The notes: a model not told the origin generated them from the letters alone. DNA of 35,219 bases from Dichomitus squalens LYAD-421 SS1 (GCF_000275845.1 NW_006766926.1:75752-110970); one strand, 5' to 3'; positions 21,321 through 35,219 are shown, numbered from the stretch's first letter. Translations and numbers: made by a program.

Positions 21321-21900
21321 ATGTCCCTTGTCAACTTCTTCAACAACGACCCATTCTTCTCTGAGTTTGATCGTCTCTTTGACGAGGCCTTCGCCCGTCG
21401 GACCGGCGGCAATGCCGTCCAACGCCAGGACAATGGCAACAGCGCGCCGCGCGTTCTCCGACCAAGGTAAGCGACTCCGGATGTTCGGCTAGGCGTAAAG
21501 GCCCTAGTCATTGATGCGTTTCTCTAGAGTTGACGTCCATGAGGACAAAGAGAAGAACCTCGTAACCGCAACTTTCGAGCTTCCGGGCTTAACCAAGGAG
21601 AACGTCAACATCGACGTGCAGAATAACGTCTTGACCGTCTCCGGCGAGTCCAAGTTCGAGTCCAACAGCGATGATAACGGCTATGTCCTTCGTGAGCGGC
21701 GCTTCGGTCGCTTCTCTCGCTCTGTCCCTGTACCTGAGGGCATCCAGGTAGGTAGCTTCGTGACGAGGATCTGTGGCCATCGAACTAACATCCGGATTTA
21801 GCCCGAAGAGATCAAAGCGTCGCTGGAGAACGGTGTTTTGACTGTCACTTACCCGCGTCAAACCGCTGAGCAGCTGCCCAAGAGGGTTACCATCTCATAA
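21321..21900 (+). CDS. small heat-shock protein (HSP20/alpha-crystallin family)
   Basis: ATP-independent cytosolic holdase. Three exons (21321-21466, 21528-21747, 21802-21900) join in frame to 154 aa. It starts MSLVNFFNNDPFFSEFDRLF. The alpha-crystallin domain runs from about residue 50 (VDVHEDKEKNLVTATFELPG) through NVNIDVQNNVLTVSGES, RERRFGRFSRSVPVPEGI to ENGVLTVTYP, and the protein ends KRVTIS. It is a typical class of short fungal Hsp16-like proteins. The promoter carries a heat-shock element and TATA box. The divergent minus-strand paralogue at 20219 shares both intron positions. Confidence 0.93.
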
Positions 21901-23232
21901 GGGCGACAAAACAGGGGTTTCAGTCTGTAAAATGGGAGCAGTCGTGTAGGATTATTGTATCAACAGCATTTTTGGTCAATTGAATAGGTGTTCCTGGGTG
22001 ACGAACCATCTTTCGTGAGATGAGACAAGCCGATGTCACTTGCCTACCCTGGCCTTGTACCCGTGTGGTTCCTGTTCATCCGAGCCCAGCGCCGCGATGA
22101 GTTGATGTGGTTGTCTGTTCATCTCATCGGATTGGAAGCCCGCGGTGTAAGGATGGCACGTCCTCATCCGAATCCGCAAAGAACCGCCACCTCACTAATC
22201 AAGGCTTCTGCCTCAAGATCCCTTGAACGTTCTTCTCCATCGCTGCATGGCCGGCCTGTGTAGTATCGGGCCCCGTCTCTGCGCCCTAGCCACGCTCCAT
22301 GAGACGAGAGATCATCTCCCAGTGTTATCCCGAATTCGAGACCGTCCAGCATCGTTGGCAAGTAACCGATTCAACGAGTAAGCCGAAATTGGACTTACCA
22401 TGGCACTCATCCTACGCTGGACCAGCAACTAACATGTCAGCTCGGATGGTACGTATGCAATTTGTAACGGAGAAGAAGTGATATGCACTCACATAAGACC
22501 CCGCCCTTGTGCTCAGAGGTGCAGGGGATGTTCTAGGGGATATCCTTACCATACAGTATGATCAGGATCACGAGAACGAGCCCGTGGTAAGAAATTCGAG
22601 TCAAGAAGGAAGTGCAAGCTTGAAGCTCAGGTTTGTTTTGGGTATGTCGATCGATCGATCGATCCCGCCAGCGTTGTGATCGAATACGTGCGGCTGTGTA
22701 GTATGTTCTTACTCGCCGTGGATCGTCGGAGTATCCGCGGGAACGAGCCTGCTTGGACGCGGCGTAGTATGGGTTCTAAGATGCACGTCCGAATCCAATG
22801 GTCAGAGAGCTACAGGCTGGCTTGAACGCTCGGGCATCAGAATGCTGCTTTGAGCAGACCAAGGAGGCGATGCGTGCGAACACCTTAGGAGTCCGACAAA
22901 CTCCGCGCCAGTAGCCGGTGGCGGAGCGAATATCGACACGTCGAGTCGACAACTTGGTAGTCCGTCATTCCCCGAGTTTATTGGTCCTCTGGAGACTCCC
23001 ACTCATTGGGTGGGCGACTACGCTCTTCTCTCAAACTAGCACTCCCCTGCGGCGGTGAATGTTGTAAAGCCTAGCACCCGCCACGGATCGTCAAGTGATC
23101 CATAAATCGCGCAGGGCTCGTTCCTTTGCCTGAAGTCACCCCTCTGAGCGTCTCCGTGCAAATTTAGAATCATCATTCCGTCGCCTCCAATCTTACTTTG
23201 CCTCGCATACACACCGGTGGCTCGATGACGCG
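21901..23232. other. intergenic region with short TCGA tract
   Basis: About 1.3 kb between HSP20 and the first kinase. No supportable gene. A TCGA microsatellite (18 bp) lies at 22647-22664. Confidence 0.45.
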
Positions 23233-25435
<2,203 letters not shown>

Positions 25436-26090
25436 TGTTGGTGTCCTCGTGGGCGCGGCTCAGGCTCGCGCTCGGACATGCGGACAGCTATCGGTTTGTT
25501 GCTATGTGCTACCTTAGCTGTTGGTAATCGTCGCCTTTTTTTGTGTATAGCGATTGAGTGTACTTCGTAACTCGCCAATGCAACTTATATGGCAGGGCTG
25601 GCCTTGTCTCCGAATAGCCTGTGTGCATGTATACAAAACGGAGGCGCAGTGGCTGTGCGGACGCGAGACAGCTCAAACCTTGAACACTACGGGCCCTTGC
25701 CTCTGATCGGTCACTTTCTCGGACTCGAGTCTAGTAGCTGACCACACAGAGACTTAGTCCGGTGCTGTCTCTCCATTTCGTGGAAGACTCGCGTAGTTCA
25801 TGGGGTGGGTGCTGCCGGGCCCGGTTTTGAGCCAAGCGCCCGCTTCATACGTCGCGCTGGTGACGTTGCTCGCCTTCTAAGTCGCTCGATGCATCATTTG
25901 CTCGGCGCTGACCGTCACATAAATTATTTCAGGAGCTCATGTCAAGCTCCCTGGGGGGAACCGGCAGCGGCTGCAGGGTCCAACAGTGAAGCTGTCCCGT
26001 AATACGAATATTACGACTTCTCACCCCTATCTTCCCACGGTTCGTTTCTCTCCCGCGGCGAGCATCCTCTGCAGTCTGCCTACCCTACAC
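25436..26090. other. spacer between the tandem kinase genes
   Basis: 655 bp holding the 3' UTR of copy 1 and the promoter of copy 2. No gene or repeat recognised. Confidence 0.5.
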
Positions 26091-28295
<2,205 letters not shown>

Positions 28296-28575
28296 CGCTG
28301 CGCCTTTCTACATTCCGACTACTTATCATTCGGCTTCATCATATGAGCTCTGCTAATGTACTATGTCTCGGTTCCCAAGAGGGTTTAGGTTGTACGAGAC
28401 CGGATGTCACGTATATTCTATTGCTCCTACACTTATTGAGTATGCGTCTGCTTTCAATTGAGCAACCACGCGGAGCCTTCGACTCTCGTGGCCGTGATTG
28501 GAGATTGTACATTCAATGGTTAACTGATTAAAGACCTCTGCATCAACGACTCGGGCGCGAAGTCAAGGACGAGCT

Positions 28576-29966
28576 TTATTTCGACACTTTCGGAGCTATC
28601 TGGCGCTGGAGAAGCCAAAGAGAATATTGGGACGAACTATCAGTCCAGCGATGTACCGGGTGCAAGTTCGCCTCTGTGAACAATGTATACGTATCTTGCT
28701 CAGAGAACTGTAGACATGCTATCAGTGTACAATTGGAAGACGACATCGTGCCCGTCTTACCTTGTGCGAAAATGCCACGCGAATGAGTTCATCCTTGACG
28801 AATGGGAAGGTCGCCTTTGTCTCCGGATCTATGATTGTCTGATCACTTCCCGACTTGTAGTACGCCTCATGACGACCTTCAAGTCTGTTCAGCCGCCGTT
28901 GGAAGAACACGTGAATACCCGCTTACGCAGCTGCTCATTGTATGTCCCGACGTACTCCCACTTTTCTTGATCGAACAAGCGTTCCTCGCCGAGCACACGA
29001 CCTGCGCACCTTAGACCATTCATAACGAATCGCCTTGAGACGCCGTTCGTATCGTTGTATGCCATCCTGATCTTCTGCGCGTCATTCCCGTGGTCCATAC
29101 CCAGCAGTAGCGTGTCGTGACTGCTGGAACGTAGTGGGAGGGACCTCAGGAAACCGGCAGCATCCTCCCGTGTGAAGTTGCCCAGTGAAGAACCAAGGAA
29201 GAGAATGTGGAGAGGCTGCTGAGAGCTGAGCGTAGGGGGACCGATGGCTTCGGTTCCCTCAATTCCATCACCGGACACCCCCACGCCGACGTCCTCATCT
29301 CTGAGCCTCCCTTCTGTGATAAACTGAAGGCCATCATTGTATGTGCCCCACAGCCCTGCAGTCGCGATCTTGCCTTGGAGTTCGGTACCGACCTCAGAGA
29401 GGCCGAGTCCCCGGAGCGTGCGTTCAAGCTCGCGCTTCTCCAGATCCAAAGCGTAATAGCTTATGGGTGGGATAGGCGACGGGCAGGGTACGAGGCGAGC
29501 AAGTGCACCCAAGATCAGAGATGTCTTCCTAAGAGCACTGCAGAAAGGGGGAAATCAGATGTCGATACCAGACTCTGTAGACGAGTGAAAGATCACTGGA
29601 GAAATTATTTTCCAGGTCAAAGTGTAGAACATCGGCTCACCCTGCGCCTAACTCCACTATGACTCCGTCCACAAGTGCACCATCATGCATACCTGGTTGC
29701 ATGGCCTTCACGATCTCGGCTGCTTTGCTTTGGAGAATCTCCTTCTCCGCAGCGAAGAGATAGTATTCCGCGGCGTCGGAGGTGAGTTCATCGTAGAGAT
29801 GGAGGCCACGCTCGTCGTATAGAAGGATGTTAGGTAAGGTTTTATGCCCAGCAGGTTTCATGAGACCAGAAATGACCTGGTCGCGAATAGAGGAGCCTGG
29901 GGTAGGTACACTACGAGGGTGGATGTCCAGGATTCGGACGGTGTCGACAGAGGTGTTGAAAGTCAT
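28576..29966 (-). CDS. EgtD/EasF-type SAM-dependent methyltransferase, stand-alone
   Basis: Member of the histidine-specific methyltransferase family that includes EgtD/Egt1 (trimethylates histidine to hercynine for ergothioneine) and EasF/FgaMT (N-methylates dimethylallyltryptophan in ergot alkaloid synthesis). Four exons (29966-29641, 29537-28927, 28876-28761, 28707-28576) join in frame to 394 aa. The N-terminal family region includes LPNILLYDERGLHLYDELT and AAEYYLFAAEKEIL. The SAM motif ELGAGALRKT is at about 105-114. Then follow YYALDLEKREL, FLGSSLGNFTREDAAGFL, LLGMDHGNDAQKIRMAYND, KWEYVGTYNEQLRRHEAYY, and the C-terminal HRWTDSSSQYSLWLL. The protein ends there: the FGE-sulfatase/EgtB domain that follows in fungal Egt1 fusions is absent, and none is seen downstream. 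Substrate is therefore uncertain. No biosynthetic cluster partner is visible. Intron 1 (103 nt) has an alternative upstream acceptor, but only the one used keeps the SAM motif in frame. Confidence 0.88.
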
Positions 29967-31432
29967 GCAGGGCAGCGAAAGGAGACTGTCACAGTATAGA
30001 CCGACTGAGGGCCCTTGTTCAGGAGTACGGTATATATATTATCGACTAGATCCAGTCTGAGCGGCAGCGTTTGCGACGGGAGACGAGGTGATCCACTGTC
30101 CAGAAGGCTGCGTGGCATTTGCTCACAAGGTGCCCGGATCTCTGCCACCTTGTGTATAGCTCGAGCTGGTCACCCGCCCTACTTGACCGCTTGTCCCCAG
30201 CGGCATTCGTGGCAGAACAGCGCCTGGTTGTGCTGATGTCAATGGGCCTGTGAGCGCGAGACATCAGTGGTATCGGATGATTGAGATTGGGAGCTTTTGT
30301 GACATTTGTGACGCACCTGGTCCCGGATCCCTTGGCCCGAACCATCTTGAGCAGGGTTGGCAGTTGCGGACGCCGTACCGAATGGACGATCTTAGTATGA
30401 GACTCTTGAACAAGACTTCGCGCATGTGCATGGGCGCGGCAATATTGCACTCAGGCTGTTGGGCAGCCGCGTGCGACCGTTCTGGATCTCATGGCGTGCG
30501 GCAGTGGTGCTGAGAGCGCTAGACTGGCCTCCGGTGTGATTTTGCACGTCTGCGCTAAATGTATACGGTTTGGTGGTGTGCTGTAAGGTCTGCATTGTCA
30601 GCTGTCCGGGCGCAAGCGGAGCGCCAGCTTCGCAGACGCGGATAGCGCCTCGAGAGGACTAGTCTCGTGACCAGACGTTCGGAGCCTGAAGCGGATACCA
30701 AAAACCGGGGGTATCCGGGCTCCTGTAGTGTTGCCGCCAAGCCAGCTAAGCTAAGCTAAGCTGACGAGCTGGATCGCGCTGGATCACCAAGCCGGAGCAA
30801 GCTAAGCCGAGATCCGGCTAGCTGGGCGCCAACTCCCTGGCCAGGCCCCAGCCACAGCTTGACTTGCAAGCTCACATTCCAGATATGGCAAGACATTGCA
30901 TGCACCGACAGCGAACTGGGCATCATCGTTCCTAGCGTAGTAACAACATGGTATATATGCACAGAACATAATACTGTCGCGGTGACTCAGCCTTGGGTCC
31001 ATCGGGGACCGACGGACCTTAGGAGGGGGGTAATGTCACGGACGTTGGACAGGCGCCCCTTTTTGCCGCCCATCCCCTCCTCTTTGACCCCAGTGAGAAC
31101 GTACATGGGCTCAGCTGGTATACATCGGGGAAAGTTGGGTCAGAGCGGTTGAAGTCGGGAGGTCTCGGTTAATATTGGGCGGACGGGTTTAGGCGCTCAA
31201 ACAACGTCTCTAACTGACCTTACGGTGACCGGATCGGACGTGCATGTCCTGACACCGGTGACGTCTCTGAGTTGTCCTTAACATGTCTCTAGCTAGGTAA
31301 TACATTACTTTGTGTCAACGAACCAGCGTGTGCTCTTTGGGCCAGCCATCTCAGGTCTGTCTGTGTTTGCTCCTACTCCCAATCCCGCCACTTCTACACT
31401 CCTCCAAACGACATCGCCGCAACCTCTTCGCA
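29967..31432. other. intergenic region upstream of the methyltransferase
   Basis: About 1.5 kb without a supportable gene. A pentanucleotide CTAAG tract lies at 30744-30762. Short frames on both strands lack domains. Confidence 0.45.
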
Positions 31433-31747
31433 ATGTCCCCGTCACCCAACTCCAAGCCTCGGAAATGGTACTGCGATTGTACCAGGCACTGCAGAGGCCA
31501 GGAACGCGCGGTGTCGGAATCGACGCATCGCAAACATGCTCGGTATCGCAACCAACGATTGCAAGAGGCCCTTCAGCGCGCGCTCGGCACCGGACATTCG
31601 GCTCGAAACACGGGGCAGTCATCTGCGAGGGCCCGTAGAAGGCGTCGACGGACACCTGACAATTTACAGCCTGGCCCGTCGTCTGTGGCAGCATCATTTG
31701 CCTTGCCTCAAAACGACCCACGTGAAGACCGCGAGGCATCCCGCGAG
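31433..31747 (+). CDS. transposon-type ORF with Cys/His-rich N-terminal motif (first exon)
   Basis: An ATG at 31433 opens MSPSPNSKPRKWYCDCTRHC and continues RGQERAVSESTHRKHARYR, then a basic Arg-rich and Ser/Pro-rich stretch. A good splice donor (GAG|GTGAGT) follows codon 105. The C-x-C-x3-C ... T-x3-H pattern is one I associate with N-termini of basidiomycete transposon proteins (CACTA/Tnp2- or Plavaka-like); this is recognition from memory, not proof. I could not follow the frame securely past the first intron. The degraded coding segment at 32039-32469 may be part of the same gene. Confidence 0.4.
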
Positions 31748-32038
31748 GTGAGTTTTTGATTTCCTTAGGCTGCAGTCTCAGAGATGCGTTGAGTATATGC
31801 GCCGAGCTCGTCCGACGCATATACACGCACCGGAGGAGCTCAGTGCATGAGCGCCTCGATAATCGTCGGAGAGCTCTCAATCATCACTTAGCAAGCTGAT
31901 TGCGCGTATGCATCTGTTGCATCGAGAGCGTGCGATTCTCGATAGGAAGGGGCTTGTTCATGGTCCACGAGTTGGCATGCGCTGTGGCTGATATGATGTA
32001 GATCTCGCCAGTCGAGGACGATCCCTTTCCCCACGCAG

Positions 32039-32469
32039 GCCCCCCCTGCACTGTCGCCCCTTGCGTCTCTTACAACACTCGCCACGGTCTCGGGCGCCGC
32101 CGACGTCATTCCCTCGCCGCCTACGCCCACAGATCCCGATATCCCCGCGGAGGGTGGTGTGGACATTTCTGCGTCCCCGCCCCAAGACGTGACCTCCACA
32201 GGTACTGCCCCCTCGAACGAGCGTGCTGACAAGCCCTCGGAGGTCACGGCGTCCAAAAAAACGCGTGCCCCTCGCAAGACGACGCAGTGGCCTCCCCCCC
32301 CGACATGAAGGGCGCAAAGTACGTACCTTGTAACTTACTGACGGTTTGAGGTACCGGGTTCAATCGCTCTCATAGGTGGTTTTACGCGCGCAAATGGTAC
32401 GCGGATTCCAACGGCACGCTAGAGGCCTTCGAGGCGCACTACAAGACCCTAAGTGCCTCGGATCGCAGG
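32039..32469 (+). pseudogene. frameshifted coding remnant, probably mobile-element derived
   Basis: After an acceptor (CACGCAG) at 32038 an open frame encodes a Pro/Thr/Ser-rich stretch ending TASKKTRAPRKTTQWPPPP, then meets TGA just after a run of eight C (32294-32301). One extra C would continue the frame into DMKGAK. A canonical intron (32319-32375) then joins to WFYARKWYADSNGT ... FEAHYKTLSASDRR, with a donor at 32470. Downstream continuation was not found. The single-base frame break in a homopolymer could be a mutation or a sequencing error. Confidence 0.45.
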
Positions 32470-32550
32470 GTAGGTCGCCCGAACTCTGTTCCTGTGTCTG
32501 CTTGCTCAAAGTCTCGACCCAGAAACTCGGACGTGTTGCTCCCTCGTAGA

Positions 32551-32632
32551 CGGTACGTGAGGAGCACCGCTATTGAGTCCCATTGCCGAACCGGTATGTG
32601 AGGAGCACTCCTATTGAGTCTCATCGCCGAAC
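32551..32632. repeat. 41-bp imperfect tandem duplication
   Basis: Unit 1 (32551-32591) and unit 2 (32592-32632) are head to tail with 36 of 41 bases identical. Each unit begins CGGTA(C/T)GTGAGGAGCA. Downstream to about 33380 I see no gene. Confidence 0.8.
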
Positions 32633-33383
32633 CCTTCTGACGAGGCCACCTTCAGGACATCCCAAGTCTCGCAATCGGGCGCGTTTCGGTCGAACGTCGG
32701 AAGCGTCGGCCTCCCACCTGTGTCCTTGGCTCGCATCCGGGCAGCTCCACGGCCGCATGGCACCCGTGCTAGTGGCATGAGAGGCTGGTCCCGTCGGTAT
32801 CCCATCAAATCCAACTGTTTCCAGTCTGCCCCGCCTCCATTCGCCAATTTCTGATTGTAGCTGTATCGTACCGTATAGCCATACGACCGCATACCACTTT
32901 ATACAGTAGTAATCAATTCGCATTCGATGACGTGTTTCGACGACAACCATCCCTGCCCGACCAGACCCGAGCGCGAACCGAGCGTAATCAGCCGCACTTG
33001 ATCATGCACAAGGTAACCCGACGGATGTTTGTATGGCATCGTACGACCATACCGCCTTATCCGACAGCATACAGCCGAAGTAGGGAAAACGGTACATTTA
33101 TGTATGATTTCGGGGTTCCCTACTAGATACCATACTAATCGACCTAAAACAGCAGAGCCCATGTCGATTCTCACTGGGCTTTGACGCCCACCTTCCATTC
33201 TCGGACCATTTCCTTTTCGAGCCCATCCCAGTTTGGATACTGTAGATACGTTCCCACACCCACATGCTACGTTCCCGTGATCGCCATACCCTTGCCTTTT
33301 CCTTCTCGCCCTTTGTTCTCCCTTTGTCATCTTCACTGCCTCACTCTCGCGCCTTGTCTTTGATTGCTAAGCAGCCCCTCTAG

Positions 33384-33510
33384 TATATAAGGACCCCCTT
33401 AGGCGCTCCCTAGTCCCCATCTCGACCTCTTGGTCATTGGGACTAGGTGAGTGACCATAGCGTTGTATTTCCCCTCGAGTGCTAATGTATACCTTGGTCA
33501 TTGGGACTAG
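33384..33510 (+). promoter_or_regulatory. TATA-leader-splice-donor cassette A (plus strand)
   Basis: TATATAAGG (33384-33392) is followed about 55 bp later by a strong splice donor (ACTAG|GTGAGT at 33447). The 18 bases just before the donor (33429-33446) recur exactly at 33493-33510, where they end in a possible acceptor (ACTAG) preceded by a branch-like TGCTAAT. The layout looks like the promoter and first intron of a transcription unit, perhaps a retroelement leader, but no start codon or protein follows convincingly. Confidence 0.4.
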
Positions 33511-34099
33511 TCTGTCGCTGTCTGCGTGAAGACTAGCTTTCGTAGGTCTTGTGCCCTCGTGCCGACCTCCACTCTGCCCTCGTCAAGTTTTCTGCCATGT
33601 TTATCCCTCTTTCTCTCTCTCTCTTTTCCTTTCGGCTCCTCGCCGCTTGCCTATGGGGTCATCGCCGAATGTCGACCTGAGTCTACGCGCCTGGTCGGCA
33701 TCCGGAAGCCCATTCGAGGTTGGAGGGTGCGGCAGCGGTGAAGTTGATGAGGGGTTGCCAGGGGAGAGATTGAAAGATGGCCGCTGCAATTCGACGTGGG
33801 GCAGTGGGGTTCCATTCATGGAATTCGTCGATGAGCTCCTGGCAGTGAGTGAGGTCCTTGTCGCGGAGACTAGGCGCGACGGCCCGAGGCTCAGTGGTCG
33901 GCGCCGAGTCGAGCATAGTGTAAGACTGAGGACGTAGGAGGAGAGGGAAAGAGAGGGGTATACAAGGCAGAGGGCGGGCGGCAGCACAGACAGAGAGGTC
34001 TCGCACGGCACGGCACCAACGTACCAGGGAACCGAACCAATGGTCGAAAGGGCTGGGGCAGCACGGAGGCACAAACCTACCAGCAAGACGTAGCGGCAC

Positions 34100-34217
34100 G
34101 TCCCCAATGACGTAAGTATATTGACGAGCACAAAGATACAAACGGTAACTCACCTAGTCCCCAATGACGTAAGAGGTCAAGATGGGGACTAGGGGCTAAA
34201 GGACTCTACTCTATATA
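34100..34217 (-). promoter_or_regulatory. TATA-leader-splice-donor cassette B (minus strand)
   Basis: Reverse-strand counterpart of cassette A: TATA-like GTATATAG at about 34218-34211, the shared leader, a donor (ACTAG|GTGAGT, donor bases 34153-34148), and 43 bp further a second copy of the pre-donor 17-mer (34173-34157 repeated at 34116-34100). Here the second copy has lost the terminal AG, so no acceptor remains. Confidence 0.35.
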
Positions 34218-34657
34218 CCTGTAGACCGGTGCACAGACCATGTAACTATTTGTACGCGTTTGGCACAGCCAGAGGCTTGAGGGCTTAAGTACTAGGCATG
34301 AGGCAGAGGGGTGTACGTCGTACTAACTACTGTGGGGTGATCCTTATCTAATCTAACGATCGTGAGACCATGAGGGAGGGAGCTTGGTGGCGGTGCCTTG
34401 CCGGGGGTATAGGCACTTAGACTGAGCATCAGGAACATGGATGCTGACGTGAGGCTGCACATGGCAAACATCGTGGTGCTGCTGGGAAGGGGCGCTGTAC
34501 TGAGCGCTGGTGGGCTTGGAGGGGGGGAACGGCGGATTCTGAGGTGTTGTTGGCGCTGAGAGGTGGAGGGTCCCGGTCCGTATGGTTGGAGAAGGTAGGT
34601 TGATAAACTCGGAGCTGTGAAGACAAAGATTAGATCCGACTAGAGTCGAAGCAAGAT

Positions 34658-34831
34658 CTTCAGTCAGTAAGGAAAGACTATATTGCAGTAACCAACTGTA
34701 CCTAGAGTCGAAGCAAGACTACAAAGGTTAAGTAGGTAACTACAAGTTAGAGGTAGAGGTAAGCAAGTACTCACTCTTCAGTCAGTAAGGAAAGACTGAA
34801 GAGGGAGGACGAAATCTGAAGTCCTTATATA
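34658..34831 (-). promoter_or_regulatory. TATA-leader-splice-donor cassette C (minus strand)
   Basis: TATATAAGG on the minus strand (34831-34823) is followed by a leader ending at a GTGAGT donor (34774-34769). The 22 bases before the donor (34797-34776) recur exactly at 34679-34658, ending CTGAAG, a possible acceptor. A second 17-bp direct repeat (34718-34702 and 34656-34640) is interleaved. The leader differs from cassettes A and B, but the architecture is the same. Confidence 0.4.
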
Positions 34832-35029
34832 CTACAGAGAAGTGTCCATGACTAATCAAAGAGTGGTTAGTCACATGTACCATAGTGCGATGAATAATAC
34901 AACGACGAAAGAATTGCGACGTATCGCACCATAGGATGAGTAAGAGATGAGTAAGGCATAGACCTGTCTAGACCGTTCTGGAGTAGTACGGATTGTCCTA
35001 GACAGTACCAGAAGAGTCCGGAAGCATAG

Positions 35030-35218
35030 CTATAGTACATGAGCAGAGAGTCCCAAATATGGTAACATACTACATAAGCGACTACAGCTAAGCGCTAGGA
35101 GACGCATAGCCTCGTGTAGTCCGGACCGGATAAGTCCAAGTTCAACAAGATAGCCCTTCATCTGCGCAGCCCAGTTGGGGTACTGGTTGATGTTGGAGAG
35201 AGAGGAGAGAGAGCTCAA
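35030..35218 (-). pseudogene. Copia-type gag N-terminal fragment at right edge
   Basis: The minus-strand frame at the edge reads LSNINQYPNWAAQMKGYLVE, the typical start of Ty1/copia gag polyproteins (a Y-x2-W-x3-M-x-x-L signature). After about 30 residues the similarity stops and the frame ends at 35030, with no protease, integrase or reverse transcriptase following. The start codon lies outside the window. It is read as a truncated or interrupted retroelement copy, possibly interrupted by the LTR-like DNA that follows (34.6-35.1 kb). Confidence 0.4.
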
Positions 35219-35219
35219 G

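Larger units (their letters stand above)
33384..34217. repeat. imperfect long inverted repeat, about 130-bp arms
   Basis: The arm 33384-33510 is related to the reverse complement of 34100-34217. Both contain a TATA-like sequence, CCTAGTCCCCATCT(C/T)GACCTCTT and a TCATTGGG(G)ACTAG|GTGAGT block in the same order. Similarity starts at the TATA element and runs inwards; sequences outside do not match. The 0.6-kb interior has a minus-strand protein-like segment (LTHCQELIDEFHEWNP, about 33850-33800) but no complete gene. Confidence 0.6.

Noticed and set aside
30046..30450. Possible two-exon small gene with a MVRAKGSGTR start
   Set aside because: A donor/acceptor pair can be drawn, but the Cys/His-like continuation is in a different phase and contains a stop.

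Overview
The window looks like nuclear DNA of a filamentous basidiomycete, most likely an Agaricomycete of polypore type (inference). Genes are broken by many short GT-AG introns, mostly about 47-120 nt, with exons down to 14 nt. Coding GC is high. The proteins are typical eukaryotic housekeeping proteins, and the edges carry basidiomycete-type transposon remnants. All spliced models were built by hand. For every named gene the exon phases close to an intact reading frame, and the domain motifs run across the joins.

Layout: 1-328 (-), N-terminus of a pogo/Fot1-type transposase running off the left edge. 928-4556 (-), type II membrane dipeptidyl aminopeptidase (DPP IV/DAP2 family, 11 exons, 891 aa). 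5816-9245 (+), dynamin-related GTPase DNM1 (10 exons, 826 aa), divergent from the peptidase. 10341-14167 (-), BCS1-like AAA ATPase (22 exons, 680 aa) with a charged C-terminal tail built from tiny exons. 14168-16546 has no supportable gene. 16547-17601 (-), probable multi-pass membrane protein, model unresolved and perhaps decayed. 17846-18647 (-), Golgi protein SYS1 (4 exons, 213 aa). 19665-20219 (-) and 21321-21900 (+), a divergent pair of small heat-shock proteins; the first carries an exact 8-codon deletion. 23233-25435 and 26091-28295 (both +), a tandem pair of FHA-domain CHK2/Rad53-like kinases with the same ten-exon structure. 28576-29966 (-), stand-alone EgtD/EasF-type SAM methyltransferase (394 aa). 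From 31.4 kb to the right edge the DNA is repeat-rich: a cysteine-motif transposon-type ORF, a frameshifted coding remnant, inverted and direct repeats around TATA/5' splice-site cassettes, and a Copia-type gag fragment at the edge.

The genes do not form one pathway. Peptidase, DNM1, BCS1-like and SYS1 are housekeeping functions of vacuole, mitochondrion and Golgi. The most interesting part is 19.6-28.3 kb, where two paralogue pairs sit next to each other and in each pair one member has lost specific functional elements: an alpha-crystallin segment in one HSP20, and the SQ/TQ cluster plus the phosphothreonine-binding FHA residues in one kinase whose catalytic core is intact. The repeat cassettes at 33.4-34.8 kb are the least explained sequence structure.
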